In this document: positions 1 through 9,516 of the stretch, one piece after another | Position numbering within the stretch: the stretch's first letter is position 1 | Layout: the number at the start of each line of letters is the position of its first letter | Assembly (NCBI GenBank): GCA_937927915.1 | Contig: CALGKB010000004.1 | Span: 248,001-312,000, forward strand | DNA from: an uncultured Pseudanabaenaceae cyanobacterium | GTDB lineage: Bacteria; Cyanobacteriota; Cyanobacteriia; Pseudanabaenales; Pseudanabaenaceae | Direction of reading: 5' to 3' | Length of the DNA: 64,000 nucleotides | Notes under the pieces: generated by a model | The model's database searches: none | What the model was told of the DNA's origin: nothing | What the model saw: only the letters and a program-made list of their open reading frames with translations | Program-made: the position numbers and the translations under genes

Positions 1-1
1 C

Positions 2-826
2 ACTGCTCTGGCAGCAGAAGGGTTTGATTTCCCCCCCATTACTCCTATCGATCGGTCTGGTTTTGACCCCCTCACCAATGTAGTAGAAGTAGAAGGATTC
101 TTACCCGCTGATTTTACCTTTGACATCGCCGCTCTGAATGGGGACAAGGATATAAATGCTGCTGCTGTCCTTAATACAGATGACCGTTTGCCCGTCCATC
201 GCCCTGACTGCCGTATCGGTATGGTGTCTTTACCAAATTGTTTTGGGACCGGCACGATCGTGGGCAGATTTACCATCATCACTAACGCTCATGTAGTCGA
301 GAGTGCGAAGTCTATCAATGACATCAAGTTTATCCCTGGGAAGACCAGAGACGGCAATCAAAGGGAATACATTGCTAACCGCTGCCTGTACTGGAATGAT
401 AACCCTAACACCCCCTGGAAAGATGATTTCGCAATCATAACCTTCTCCGAACCGATCGGCGATCGTTTTGGCTGGTTTGGCTACACAGATAGGGCAACTG
501 TCACCCCTAACTTTACGGAAACTGGCAGACTGACTGGCTATTCTGGCGATATCTGGAACCGCTACGGCTTGCCTAGTACTGATTTCGATATTGTGCGGGG
601 GGATGTGGAAGGCACAAGCAAAGATAACGATTGGACACACAGAATTGACACCAACCCCGGTGCCTCTGGTTCTGCCATAGTTTCTGAACGGGACAACTTG
701 GTGCTGGGGGTACATTGGGGCGGCAGCTCCAGCAATAATCACTGGACTCCCCTCAACCGCAATTTCTTGGAGTGGATTCAACGTGCCGATCGGGAAGCTG
801 CAGAAGCCTATGCCCGCCGTAAGTAA
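2..826 (+). CDS. Trypsin-like (V8-type) serine endopeptidase, 5' end outside window
   Basis: The reading frame is open from the left edge of the window, so the gene starts upstream; the TTG at 188 is only an internal codon. The visible part shows a chymotrypsin-fold protease: a TNAHVV motif with the catalytic His near nt 290, a KDDFAIITF segment supplying the Asp, and PGASGSAIV with the catalytic Ser near nt 665. The order His-Asp-Ser and the GxSGS form fit V8/glutamyl-endopeptidase-like enzymes (family S1B). Such proteins are normally exported, but the N-terminus that would carry a signal peptide is not in view. The next gene downstream is another protease, of the subtilisin type, and a terminator lies between them. 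Protease class is secure; substrate is unknown. Confidence 0.8.
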   Translation, partial: TALAAEGFDFPPITPIDRSGFDPLTNVVEVEGFLPADFTFDIAALNGDKDINAAAVLNTDDRLPVHRPDCRIGMVSLPNCFGTGTIVGRFTIITNAHVVESAKSINDIKFIPGKTRDGNQREYIANRCLYWNDNPNTPWKDDFAIITFSEPIGDRFGWFGYTDRATVTPNFTETGRLTGYSGDIWNRYGLPSTDFDIVRGDVEGTSKDNDWTHRIDTNPGASGSAIVSERDNLVLGVHWGGSSSNNHWTPLNRNFLEWIQRADREAAEAYARRK

Positions 827-847
827 GACGAGGTAACTTCTCTGGCT

Positions 848-872
848 GCCTGTGCCCAGCGCAGGCTTTTTT
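848..872 (+). terminator. Rho-independent terminator after the trypsin-like gene
   Basis: A 7-bp GC-rich stem (GCCTGTG paired with CGCAGGC, one G-T pair) closes a CCCAG loop at 848-866 and is followed by six T residues at 867-872. It starts 21 bp after the stop codon at 826. It argues against the subtilase gene starting at the in-frame TTG at 871, which lies in the T tract. Confidence 0.8.
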
Positions 873-936
873 GTTGGGGGTGAATAAATTGATTCCGTCT
901 TGCCTACTTACTAGTGGAGATGTTGCAGGAACCAAT

Positions 937-2193
937 ATGTTGACTAACTATGACCAAGTTGCTATTGCCAGCTGTGACCTGTTTTCCCCTTTGCCCCCTG
1001 TAGAACCGATCGTTGTCGGCGAAGAAGAGATACAACCGCAGTTCCTGGGAGACTTGGATAACCTCATCAAGCAATTACCGCTCCTAGGGGATGGGGTCAA
1101 CAGGATCGGTGACCTTTTACAGCCCCATTTAGACAACCTTTCCGACCTAGCTCCCCGCTTTGAGGACTTAATACCCAACTTCTTTAACACAGCCAAGTAT
1201 GATCCCTTGACGGGCTACGGTCTGGTCAACGCTGCCGCCGCAGTATCTGTAGCTCTGTTTGGTTCCTTTTCCACCCCGTTTTGGAATGTGCAGGACCTGG
1301 GGGGCAACGAATGGGCAAATGATTTGATCAAAAGCCCGGAAGTTTGGCAGGGCACTCCATTCAATCGTCCCATTACAGGGGAGGGCGTAGTAGTAGCAGT
1401 CATCGATGACGGTGTAGACATTAGTCACCCTGATATTGCTGCTAACATTTGGCGCAACCCCAGAGAGATTCCAGACAATGGTATTGATGACGACGGCAAC
1501 GGCTTTACTGATGACATTCACGGCTGGAACTTTACCACCGACTCCAACAACAACGATGTACGACCTGCCTCGCCCCTAGATGTGCACGGTACCCATGTAG
1601 CAGGCACGATCGCTGCCCTCAGAAATGACCTAGGCAGTACTGGTGTGGCACCAAACGCTAAAATTATGCCCATCAAAATTGCCGACACCACCCCCGATCG
1701 CCGTTGGCAGAATGTTTCCCCATCCAACATTGCCAGAGCAATCCGCTATGCCGTTGACAATGGGGCGGCAGTAATCAACATGAGCTTTGGCTTCAATGGC
1801 TTTGCTCCAGAAATGCGGGACGCCTTAGAGTATGCAGCGAGCAAAAACGTGGTCACAGTAGCTGCAGCAGGGAATAAAAGTGGCAATACCCCCATGTTCC
1901 CCGCCAATCAGGCAATTAGTTGGGGTATTTCTGTTGGTTCTGTTGGTCGAGATATGAATTTGTCTGACTTTAGTAACCGAGCAGGCAACCACAGCGGAAT
2001 GCTCCACGTTATGGCACCAGGAGAAAGTATCCACTCTCTAGCATTAGACCAAAAATTTTGCCTTAGCAGTGGTACCTCCATGGCAGCTCCCCATGTGGCG
2101 GGTGTAGTGGCTTTGATGAAGAGTGCTAACCCCCATCTTTCTGCCTCTGACATCAGAAAAATTCTTGCCGAAACTGCTACAAAACTGAGCTAA
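937..2193 (+). CDS. Subtilisin-like serine protease (peptidase S8)
   Basis: A 418-residue subtilase. The catalytic triad is visible in order: Asp at about residue 157 (VVAVIDDGVD), His at about 217 (DVHGTHVAGT) and Ser at about 381 (SSGTSMAAPHVAG), with the oxyanion Asn in AAAGN near 313. Before the catalytic domain are about 120 residues containing a YDPLTGYGLVNAAAAV segment, of a kind usually found near the end of other subtilases. I take the ATG at 937, which has AGGA five bases upstream; the frame extends back to a TTG at 871, but that lies in the terminator of the preceding gene. With this start no clear signal peptide is seen, so export is uncertain. Family assignment is firm; role (nutrient, processing or turnover) is unknown. 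Confidence 0.88.
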   Translation: MLTNYDQVAIASCDLFSPLPPVEPIVVGEEEIQPQFLGDLDNLIKQLPLLGDGVNRIGDLLQPHLDNLSDLAPRFEDLIPNFFNTAKYDPLTGYGLVNAAAAVSVALFGSFSTPFWNVQDLGGNEWANDLIKSPEVWQGTPFNRPITGEGVVVAVIDDGVDISHPDIAANIWRNPREIPDNGIDDDGNGFTDDIHGWNFTTDSNNNDVRPASPLDVHGTHVAGTIAALRNDLGSTGVAPNAKIMPIKIADTTPDRRWQNVSPSNIARAIRYAVDNGAAVINMSFGFNGFAPEMRDALEYAASKNVVTVAAAGNKSGNTPMFPANQAISWGISVGSVGRDMNLSDFSNRAGNHSGMLHVMAPGESIHSLALDQKFCLSSGTSMAAPHVAGVVALMKSANPHLSASDIRKILAETATKLS

Positions 2194-2200
2194 GCAGATC

Positions 2201-2222
2201 AAAAAAAGGGAGGCTTTCCCTT
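2201..2222 (-). terminator. Terminator of the cta operon
   Basis: On the minus strand, AAGGGA and TCCCTT form a 6-bp stem with a 5-base loop (2206-2222), followed by a seven-T tract (complement of 2201-2207). It lies 18-39 bp past the ctaE stop codon and only 8 bp from the convergent subtilase stop. Confidence 0.7.
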
Positions 2223-2239
2223 CCCCAAAGCCGCAAATA

Positions 2240-2833
2240 CTAGAGCAGATAGAGCAATCCAAACAGGATAATCCAAATGACATCAACAAAGTGCCAATAA
2301 ATAGAAGCACCGATGATGCCAAAGTGTTTATCCTGGAAAGCACCGGGGCGCAAAGAATTGAGCAGGACACCCAAAATAATCAACAGACCGATGCAGACAT
2401 GGAAGCCGTGAAAACCCGTCAGGACATAGAATGCACTGCCGAACAAATTAGTGGAGAGGGCGAACTCCAAATGACGGTACTCGTACACCTGCCCTGCCAG
2501 AAATATAACTCCCATGATGAAAGTAGCTAGGAGCCATCCCCGCACTGCCCCCATTTTGTGGTGCTTGATTGCCTCATCCGCTTGGTGAATGACCAAACTA
2601 CTAGAGACCAGAATCGCCGTATTGATTGCCGGCAGGAGAATCTCCACCTCCGTATCAGCGGGCGGCCACACCTCATAGCCCGATCGATATAGCAAATAGG
2701 CACTAAATAAGCCCATGAAGATCATGCCCTCGGACACCAGGAACAGCAGCAGCCCAAACACCCGTAGGTCAGGATGCTCGTGGTGATGGTCAACTTCCTG
2801 CGCCACTAATTCAATACCTTCAATACTTTGCAT
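2240..2833 (-). CDS. ctaE: Cytochrome c oxidase subunit III
   Basis: Subunit III of the heme-copper terminal oxidase in respiratory/thylakoid membranes. The 197-residue protein begins with a His-rich stretch (DHHHEHPD) and continues into the family segment SEGMIFMGLFSAYLLYR, then several hydrophobic helices including FYVLTGFHGFHV and IYWHFVDVIWI. It is the short five-helix form; proteobacterial proteins have seven helices and about 260 residues. It is the last gene of ctaC-ctaD-ctaE, starting 9 bp after the ctaD stop, and a terminator follows. The ATG at 2833 fits the family N-terminus. Confidence 0.95.
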   Translation of the reverse strand: MQSIEGIELVAQEVDHHHEHPDLRVFGLLLFLVSEGMIFMGLFSAYLLYRSGYEVWPPADTEVEILLPAINTAILVSSSLVIHQADEAIKHHKMGAVRGWLLATFIMGVIFLAGQVYEYRHLEFALSTNLFGSAFYVLTGFHGFHVCIGLLIILGVLLNSLRPGAFQDKHFGIIGASIYWHFVDVIWIILFGLLYLL

Positions 2834-2842
2834 ATTTGCCTC

Positions 2843-4441
2843 CTAGTGAATCTGCGTGCCGTAAGCGTAGGGGTCTGTAACCAAAGGCGGCTCCCCGTGC
2901 CAGTTTTCGGTAGGGGGTGGTGACAGAGTTGTCCACTCCAGAGTCAGAGCACGCCAGGGATTGCTGCCAGCCCGTTCTCCCTGCACCCAGCTGTACACCA
3001 TATTCACCACAAAGGGAATGGTAGACAGAGCCAGAATCAGGGCACCAATGGAACAAATTATGTTCAAATCAGTAAATTGGGGGTCATACTGCGCCACCCG
3101 CCTAGGCATACCCTGCAATCCCAAAATATGCATGGGGAAGAAGCACAAATTAAAGCCAATGTAAGTGAGCACAAAATGCACCCTACCCCAGAACTCGTTA
3201 TACATACGCCCTGTGATCTTGGGAAACCAGTGGTACAGCCCCGCATAGATGCCAAACACACTGCCCCCAAACAGGACATAGTGGAAATGGGCTACCACAA
3301 AATAGGTATCGTGCACATGGAGGTCGATGGGAGCACTCCCCAACATGACGCCACTCAAGCCCCCTATCAAAAATAGGGAGATAAAGCCGAGGGCAAACAA
3401 CATACTCGATCGGAAGTGAATCTTGCCGCGCCAGATTGTAGCAATCCAGCTAAACACCTTAATCCCTGTCGGGACCGCTACCAACAACGTGCCCACCGTA
3501 AAGAAAATACGCAACCAGTCCGGCGTACCGCTGGTAAACATATGGTGCGCCCACACCAGCAGACCCAAACAACAGATCATCATGCTGGAATAGGCAATTG
3601 CCTTATAGCCAAAGATAGGCTTGCGGGCATGGACAGGTAAAATCTCCGAGATAATGCCAAACACAGGCAAAATCATCACATACACAGCGGGGTGGGAATA
3701 AAACCAGAACAAATGTTGGTAGACAACTGGGTTGCCCCCACCGGCAGGATTAAAAAACACCGTACCAAAACAGAGGTCAAACAACAGTAGAATTAGCGCC
3801 CCAGCCAAAACGGGTGTTGCCAGGAGAGCAAGCACGGAAGTTGCCAGCATTGCCCAGCAGAACAAGGGCATATGGAACAAGCCCATCCCCGGTCGCCGCA
3901 TTTTTAAGATTGTCGTAATGAAGTTGACCGCCGCCAGGATAGAAGAAGTGCCAATGATGATAATGCTTAGAATCCACAGCACCTGCCCTGCCTTCTGTTC
4001 CGTCAGAATACTCAAAGGCGGGTAAGCCGTCCACCCCGTTGATGCCGGTCCCACAAAGAAACTGGCAATCAAGAGTAAACCCCCTGGAATCGTCAGCCAA
4101 AACGCCAGGGCATTGAGACGGGGAAAAGCCATATCCCTTGCCCCGATCATCAGGGGTACCAGGTAATTGCCAAAGCCCCCCGTCACCACCGGCACGATCC
4201 ACAGAAAGATCATGATGGTGCCATGCAGAGTAAACATACCGTTGTACAGGGAGGGGTCAAGGAGGTCTGGTTCTGGTGTTGCCAACTCTGCTCGCACTAA
4301 GCCTGCCAGGGCACCCCCCAGCAAATAAAACAGAAAACTGGTAACGATATATTGAATACCAATCACTTTGTGATCGATGCAAAAACTAAAGTATTTCAGC
4401 CACTGCGGGCGACTGGAACTGTAGGTAATTGCTGTGGTCAT
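2843..4441 (-). CDS. ctaD: Cytochrome c oxidase subunit I
   Basis: The catalytic subunit, 532 residues and 12 expected membrane helices, carrying heme a, heme a3 and CuB. The heme-ligand and CuB regions are recognisable: LHGTIMIFLW, WFYSHPAVYVMILPVFG (His-Tyr pair), WAHHMFTSG (tandem CuB His) and HDTYFVVAHFHYVLFGG (heme ligands). The YSHP motif without the D-channel glutamate that follows HP in other oxidases marks subfamily A2, usual for cyanobacteria. The start overlaps the ctaC stop by 4 bp (ATGA), so the two are translationally coupled. It works with CtaC, which passes electrons from cytochrome c6 or plastocyanin. Confidence 0.97.
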   Translation of the reverse strand: MTTAITYSSSRPQWLKYFSFCIDHKVIGIQYIVTSFLFYLLGGALAGLVRAELATPEPDLLDPSLYNGMFTLHGTIMIFLWIVPVVTGGFGNYLVPLMIGARDMAFPRLNALAFWLTIPGGLLLIASFFVGPASTGWTAYPPLSILTEQKAGQVLWILSIIIIGTSSILAAVNFITTILKMRRPGMGLFHMPLFCWAMLATSVLALLATPVLAGALILLLFDLCFGTVFFNPAGGGNPVVYQHLFWFYSHPAVYVMILPVFGIISEILPVHARKPIFGYKAIAYSSMMICCLGLLVWAHHMFTSGTPDWLRIFFTVGTLLVAVPTGIKVFSWIATIWRGKIHFRSSMLFALGFISLFLIGGLSGVMLGSAPIDLHVHDTYFVVAHFHYVLFGGSVFGIYAGLYHWFPKITGRMYNEFWGRVHFVLTYIGFNLCFFPMHILGLQGMPRRVAQYDPQFTDLNIICSIGALILALSTIPFVVNMVYSWVQGERAGSNPWRALTLEWTTLSPPPTENWHGEPPLVTDPYAYGTQIH

Positions 4442-5316
4442 TGCACTAATTCCTCGCTAATGACATGGTGAATATGGTCAGGGACGTGATGGGGGGGCAA
4501 AGCAAAAAATTCTTCTCCTGGTTTGCTAGCAATTGTTTTACCTGTACTCTGTGCCACTGCCTGCTCCGCTAGCCATTTTTGATAGTCCTCTGGCGTGTCG
4601 ACTACCATTTCAGCCCGCATACCGCCGTGATAAGCGCCACACAACTCGGTACAGATAATGTTAAAAGTGCCTAATCTGGTGGGCGTAAACTCTAAATGGG
4701 TAGTCATACCAGGGATCGTGTCCTGTTTGAGGCGCAGTTCCGGTACCCAAAAGGCATGAATGACATCCATCGCCTGCATATTCAGACGCACTTTGCGCCC
4801 CAGGGGGACGTGTAATTCCCCACTAGTGACTTCCGTGCCGGGATAGGTAAAAATCCAGGCAAACTGCATAGCAGTCACATCAATTTCCGTTACAGGCTCT
4901 GCCACTGCCGCCGTAGAGACATAGGCAGCCTGGGGATGATGGTGAGCAATCATCAAAGACTCCTTCCCCACAATGCGGTTGTAAACTAGGGTGCTGTAAA
5001 TCGCTAACCATAAAACTGTCACGATCGGGATGGCTGTCCATAGGACTTCCAAGCGCAAATCCTCAGCAATAGCAGGACCGTCCTCTTCGTCCCCTGCCCG
5101 CCGCTGAAACACCAAAACGGCAAATATTAACAGCCCTTCGATCAGCAGAAATACGCCAAAGGCAATGCCGACCATGGTGTTGAATAACCGATCGTAAGCC
5201 TGGGCCTCCAACCCCGCCGCCGGGGGCAGTAAGTGATTGTTGGTGCCGTACCAGACCGCTGCACTGATGATCAAAGCCACCAGTACCACGATCGAGACGA
5301 TGCGTTGAGGTTTCAT
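4438..5316 (-). CDS. ctaC: Cytochrome c oxidase subunit II
   Basis: A 292-residue subunit II that receives electrons from the soluble donor through the CuA centre. Two N-terminal hydrophobic helices (about residues 6-25 and 45-70) anchor it, followed by the cupredoxin domain. CuA ligands are visible: His in DVIHAFWVPE, then CTELCGAYHGGM with both Cys, His and Met. First gene of the operon; 95 bp separate it from the glgB stop upstream, which leaves room for a promoter. The C-terminus is a polar, His-rich tail. Confidence 0.96.
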   Translation of the reverse strand: MKPQRIVSIVVLVALIISAAVWYGTNNHLLPPAAGLEAQAYDRLFNTMVGIAFGVFLLIEGLLIFAVLVFQRRAGDEEDGPAIAEDLRLEVLWTAIPIVTVLWLAIYSTLVYNRIVGKESLMIAHHHPQAAYVSTAAVAEPVTEIDVTAMQFAWIFTYPGTEVTSGELHVPLGRKVRLNMQAMDVIHAFWVPELRLKQDTIPGMTTHLEFTPTRLGTFNIICTELCGAYHGGMRAEMVVDTPEDYQKWLAEQAVAQSTGKTIASKPGEEFFALPPHHVPDHIHHVISEELVQ

Positions 5317-5411
5317 CTCACCTTCCTGAAACTGTATTAGTTATTTTTAGGCACCTCCACCCTAAATGCCCCAGTCTTTGTTATCTCTTCATATTTGCTG
5401 CAGTACTACCT

Positions 5412-7655
5412 TTATAATTTGCCAGTAGAACTTTGCCGATCGGGTTTCAGGATCAGCGTCCCCAAGGGCGGTAGACAGAGATCGAGGGAGTAGGGTTGCC
5501 CGTGGTAGGAAATCTCCTCTGCTTCCTTGCCTCCCATATTGCCCACACCACTACCGCCATAAATTGTGGCATCACTGTTAAAAATCTCGCGATAAAAGCC
5601 GGCTTCCGGTACACCAATGCGATAGCTGGAATGCACAACCGGCGTAAAGTTACAAACTGTAACGACAAATTCATTATCTAAGGTACGCCGCACAAAGGAG
5701 ACGACAGAATTGCGATTGTCACTGCAGTCAATCCAGTAAAAACCCTCGTGGCTAAAGTCTTCTTCGTAGAGTGCTCTTTCCCGCTTAATCAAAGCATTGA
5801 GGTCTTTTAGCAACCGCTGCAAACCCTTGTGGAGAGGATACTGCAACAGATGCCATTCCAAATCCCCCCACACATTCCATTCACTCCATTGCCCAAACTC
5901 CATCCCCATGAACAGGGTCTTCTTTCCAGGGTGAGTATACATATAACTGTAAAGACAGCGCAGGTTGGCAAACTTTTGCCATTCATCCCCTGGCATTTTC
6001 CCCGGCATTGGACTCTTGCCATGCACTACTTCGTCGTGGGACAGCGCTAGCATGAAATTCTCCGAGAAGGCATACATGATGCTAAAGGTGACATTATTTT
6101 GATGGAACTGGCGAAACCAGGGGTCGAGGTGGAAGTAATCCAACATATCGTGCATCCACCCCATGTTCCACTTTAGATTAAAACCTAACCCCCCCACATA
6201 GGTGGGCCAAGTACACATGGGCCAAGCGGTTGCCTCCTCGGCAATGGAGAGAATACCAGGAAAATAGTGGAAAACAGTCTCATGTAACTGCCGCAAAAAG
6301 CGAATTGCCCCTAGATTCTCCCTGCCACCAAATTCATTTAAGACATAGTCCCCCTCTTCCCGACAGTAGTCTAAATAGAGCATGGAAGAAACGGCATCCA
6401 CCCGCATTCCATCAATGTGATATTTCTCATACCAAAACACAGCGTTGGCAATCAGGTAATTGCGCACTTCATTGCGATCGTAATTAAAAATCAAAGTCCC
6501 CCACTGCTTGTGTTCGCCGCGGCGGGGGTCAGCGTGTTCGTAGAGGTGTGTGCCGTCAAAGTAGGCTAAGCCATGACCGTCCTTGGGGAAGTGCCCCGGT
6601 ACCCAGTCAATGATGACCCCTATCCCCTCCTGATGACAGCGATCGATAAAGTACATGAAATCCTGGGGTGTGCCATAGCGGGAAGTAGCGGCATAGTACC
6701 CCACCACCTGGTAGCCCCAGGAACCGTCAAAGGGGTGTTCCTCGATCGGCAATAGCTCAATGTGGGTAAAGCCCATCTCCTTGACGTAGGGAATCAGGGT
6801 TTCCGCCAGTTCGCGGTAGGTGAGGAAGCGCGCCCCCGGTTTGAGGTCAGCAGCAGGGACAGCGGGGTAGCCGTCTTTGGGGGGATGGTCCATAGACCCG
6901 TGCATCCAGGAACCGAGGTGGCATTCATAGACAGTAATAGGTTGCTTGAGGGGATTGGTCTTTGCCCGCTTTTCCATCCACTCCTGGTCATGCCAGGTGT
7001 ACTCCAGTTTGTTAACAATAGAGGCAGTGCGGGGGCGAATTTCCTGCTGAAACCCCACGGGGTCAGATTTTTGGTAGATATGCCCGTGACTGTTCCTCAC
7101 CTCATACTTGTAATGGGTCCCTTCCCCCAAATCCGGGATAAACAGCTCCCATACCCCCGGATTTTCCCGCCGCATGGGGTGTCGTCTGCCGTCCCAGTGG
7201 TTAAAGTCGCCAATCACCGAGACACTGCGGGCATTGGGTGCCCACACGGAGAAATATACCCCCTCTACCCCGTCCACTGTCACTACATGAGCGCCCAGTT
7301 TTTCGTAGAGATGATGATGATTGCCCTCGCCAAAGAGATAGCGATCGAACTCTGTCCACAGGGAAAAGGTAAAGGCATAGGGGTCATGGACAGTTCGTTC
7401 CCCGATGATGTCAATGACATGAAATTGGTAGGTATAGGGGGGTTGGATGTCTGCCACTGCCTCAAAAAAATCTGGGTGCCCCAGCCGCTGCATTGGAATA
7501 ACTGCCCCACCCACTAGCAATTCCACCAGGGATGCCTGGGGAAAATAGGCGCGCACTGCCATCTTGCCATCCTGGGGATGGATTCCTAAAACCTTGTGAG
7601 GATAAGCATGGCGGGTTTCCGCAATATGGTAAAGTTCTTCGACACTGGCAGGCAT
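5412..7655 (-). CDS. glgB: 1,4-alpha-glucan (glycogen) branching enzyme
   Basis: Makes alpha-1,6 branch points in glycogen (GH13 family). The 747-residue length matches cyanobacterial GlgB. An N-terminal beta-sandwich is followed by the CBM48-like segment ([21 protein letters not shown], shown in part by [14 protein letters not shown]) and the GH13 barrel with the nucleophile region [14 protein letters not shown], acid/base region [10 protein letters not shown] and [14 protein letters not shown]-terminal all-beta domain completes it. It stands alone on the minus strand, with a 66-bp gap to the divergent hydrolase gene. The start at 7655 gives a typical N-terminus ([16 protein letters not shown]). 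Confidence 0.97.
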   Translation of the reverse strand: MPASVEELYHIAETRHAYPHKVLGIHPQDGKMAVRAYFPQASLVELLVGGAVIPMQRLGHPDFFEAVADIQPPYTYQFHVIDIIGERTVHDPYAFTFSLWTEFDRYLFGEGNHHHLYEKLGAHVVTVDGVEGVYFSVWAPNARSVSVIGDFNHWDGRRHPMRRENPGVWELFIPDLGEGTHYKYEVRNSHGHIYQKSDPVGFQQEIRPRTASIVNKLEYTWHDQEWMEKRAKTNPLKQPITVYECHLGSWMHGSMDHPPKDGYPAVPAADLKPGARFLTYRELAETLIPYVKEMGFTHIELLPIEEHPFDGSWGYQVVGYYAATSRYGTPQDFMYFIDRCHQEGIGVIIDWVPGHFPKDGHGLAYFDGTHLYEHADPRRGEHKQWGTLIFNYDRNEVRNYLIANAVFWYEKYHIDGMRVDAVSSMLYLDYCREEGDYVLNEFGGRENLGAIRFLRQLHETVFHYFPGILSIAEEATAWPMCTWPTYVGGLGFNLKWNMGWMHDMLDYFHLDPWFRQFHQNNVTFSIMYAFSENFMLALSHDEVVHGKSPMPGKMPGDEWQKFANLRCLYSYMYTHPGKKTLFMGMEFGQWSEWNVWGDLEWHLLQYPLHKGLQRLLKDLNALIKRERALYEEDFSHEGFYWIDCSDNRNSVVSFVRRTLDNEFVVTVCNFTPVVHSSYRIGVPEAGFYREIFNSDATIYGGSGVGNMGGKEAEEISYHGQPYSLDLCLPPLGTLILKPDRQSSTGKL

Positions 7656-7721
7656 AGATGGTTAGCACAAACTGTTTAATCATAGTAATACCAGAAGCGC
7701 CCAACTATTCGCAAATCGACC

Positions 7722-9326
7722 ATGAGTGTAGTTTTTTACCCAGGAGTAACTGTAGAACGGGATGTCTACATACCAATGCGGGATAGCATCCATCTTTGTG
7801 CCGACATTTATCGCCCCCAGGAAACGGGTACTAAATTTCCCATCCTACTGATGCGCCTGCCCTACGGCAGAGAGATTGCTTCTACGGTGGCCTATCGCCA
7901 TCCCAGTTGGTATGCACAGCAGGGCTACATTGTAGTCATTCAGGAGGTGCGGGGCTGTGGCGACTCTGAGGGCGTGTTCTATCCCTTCCGCTGGGAGTAT
8001 CGCGATGCAGTGGACACGATCGCTTGGTGCCTATCGGAAATTCCCGAAAATAACGGCAGGGTGGGGATGTATGGGTTTTCCTACCAGGGTTTGAATCAGT
8101 TTCAGGCAGCGGTGATGCAACCCCAGGGCTTAGTCACCATTTGTCCTGCCATGGCGGGGGCGGATTTGTTCCTGTGGCTATATTGGGGGGGAGCTTTCTG
8201 TTGGGAATTTGCCTTTACGTGGGCATTGCAACTGGCGCAACTACAGTCCTGCGAACCTCTAGCTACCCAACTTTGGCAGGCGCAACAAAATGTTCCCCAA
8301 CTTCTACGATCGACTTTGCCTAGAGATTTTCCCCCCCTTACAGCCAGTTCTCCAGGACAGTTTTATGTAGATTGGCTCAATAGCCGTACAGAAGTCTCCT
8401 GGGAATATCTCCATCCCATCTCCCGCTTCCATCGCTATGACCTGCCTGCCCTACACATCGGCGGTTGGTATGACCCCTTTATTGACAGCATTTGGCAGAC
8501 CTATGAACGCGCCTGTGCTGCCACCAAGAAACCGCAAAAATTAATTATCGGTCCCTGGCAACATTTCCCCTGGGGACAACGGGTGGGAGAACTGGACTTT
8601 GGCAGCGAAGCAAGCCGATCGGTGGATGAATTACAGATAGCCTGGTTTGATTTTTGGTTAAAAGACATCGACAACGGCATTGCCACCCAACAACCCCATC
8701 TCTTCTTTGTCATGGGCAAAAATACTTGGACAACAGACCTCAACTGCACTGGCACCCTGACCTACCACCTCTCCGACGGCAAGCTTGACCCCCATCCCCC
8801 CAGCCAGGCAATCCCCAGCATTTATGTCTACGAACCCTGGAACCCCACCCCCAGTACCCCCTATGCCCCCCACGACCAAAGACAAATTAACGATCGGTGG
8901 GACTGCGTCAGCTTTTGGAGTGATGTGCTAGAGGAGAAAATCACGATTGGGGGTAAGGTGGAATGTCATTTAGAGGCAAGTACTACCGCCCTGGATACGG
9001 ACTGGGTACTGAAATTGTTAGACGGCTATCCCGACGGCAGGGAGATGTTAGTGACCATGGGAGTCCTGCGGGCTAGCTACGGCGGCAAAAGGGCTGAAGA
9101 TACAGAAGCATTCCTTTACCGTATTGTGCTCCGCCCCACCTGCCACTGTTTTAGCCAGGGACACCGTATAGGTGTGGTGGTCAGTTCAGCCGCCTTTCCC
9201 CTCATCGAAAGACATAGCAACATCGCCGGTGACCCCTCCATCACTACTCCCAAACAATGGCGAGCCGCTACCCAGTTAATTTTCCCCACCTCTAAACTCT
9301 GCCTCCCCCTCCTCCCCTCCCAGTGA
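7722..9326 (+). CDS. CocE/NonD family hydrolase (X-Pro dipeptidyl-peptidase S15-like)
   Basis: A 534-residue alpha/beta hydrolase of the CocE/NonD family, which includes cocaine esterase, glutaryl-acylase-like enzymes and S15 dipeptidyl peptidases. The N-terminus has the family segment DIYRPQETGTKFPILL. The nucleophile elbow is GMYGFSYQG; the acid and His probably sit in HIGGWYDPFID and IIGPWQHFPWG. The C-terminal third is the jelly-roll domain usual for the family. No signal peptide is seen, so it is probably cytoplasmic. Substrate cannot be inferred. Transcribed divergently from glgB. Confidence 0.87.
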   Translation: MSVVFYPGVTVERDVYIPMRDSIHLCADIYRPQETGTKFPILLMRLPYGREIASTVAYRHPSWYAQQGYIVVIQEVRGCGDSEGVFYPFRWEYRDAVDTIAWCLSEIPENNGRVGMYGFSYQGLNQFQAAVMQPQGLVTICPAMAGADLFLWLYWGGAFCWEFAFTWALQLAQLQSCEPLATQLWQAQQNVPQLLRSTLPRDFPPLTASSPGQFYVDWLNSRTEVSWEYLHPISRFHRYDLPALHIGGWYDPFIDSIWQTYERACAATKKPQKLIIGPWQHFPWGQRVGELDFGSEASRSVDELQIAWFDFWLKDIDNGIATQQPHLFFVMGKNTWTTDLNCTGTLTYHLSDGKLDPHPPSQAIPSIYVYEPWNPTPSTPYAPHDQRQINDRWDCVSFWSDVLEEKITIGGKVECHLEASTTALDTDWVLKLLDGYPDGREMLVTMGVLRASYGGKRAEDTEAFLYRIVLRPTCHCFSQGHRIGVVVSSAAFPLIERHSNIAGDPSITTPKQWRAATQLIFPTSKLCLPLLPSQ

Positions 9327-9496
9327 AAATGTGCGCTGATTTGTGCGCGATCGATATACAACTGTGCCTAAAATCTTGCCCTGTGTTAATTTTGGCAAAG
9401 TTATACATCTTTGACTGCCCGATGTTTACCTTCCCTATCACAATGTAAGGAAACCTTAAAAATGGGCTAGGGGAGGAAGACTGTCCTGTATTGTAA

Positions 9497-9514
9497 GGAT
9501 AGGTATTCTTATCC
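9497..9514. repeat. Short inverted repeat just upstream of the sigma-like gene
   Basis: GGATA and TATCC (9497-9501 and 9510-9514) flank an 8-base spacer and end two bases before the ATG at 9517. The repeat covers the place where a ribosome binding site would be, so it could form a hairpin in the mRNA or be a protein site. The rest of the 190-bp gap (9327-9516) shows only a second small inverted repeat (AAGG/CCTT near 9448-9458) and no obvious consensus promoter. Confidence 0.35.
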
Positions 9515-9516
9515 CT

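Noticed and set aside
230-781. Long minus-strand frame opposite the trypsin-like gene
   Set aside because: Shadow of the protease gene; no family features.
871-936. TTG at 871 as start of the subtilase gene
   Set aside because: It lies in the T tract of a strong terminator; ATG 937 has a better ribosome site.
5346-5366. TTTAGG/CCTAAA hairpin as glgB terminator
   Set aside because: On the minus strand it is followed by A residues, not a T tract.
6762-7517. 251-codon plus-strand frame inside glgB
   Set aside because: Antisense to clearly coding glgB sequence.
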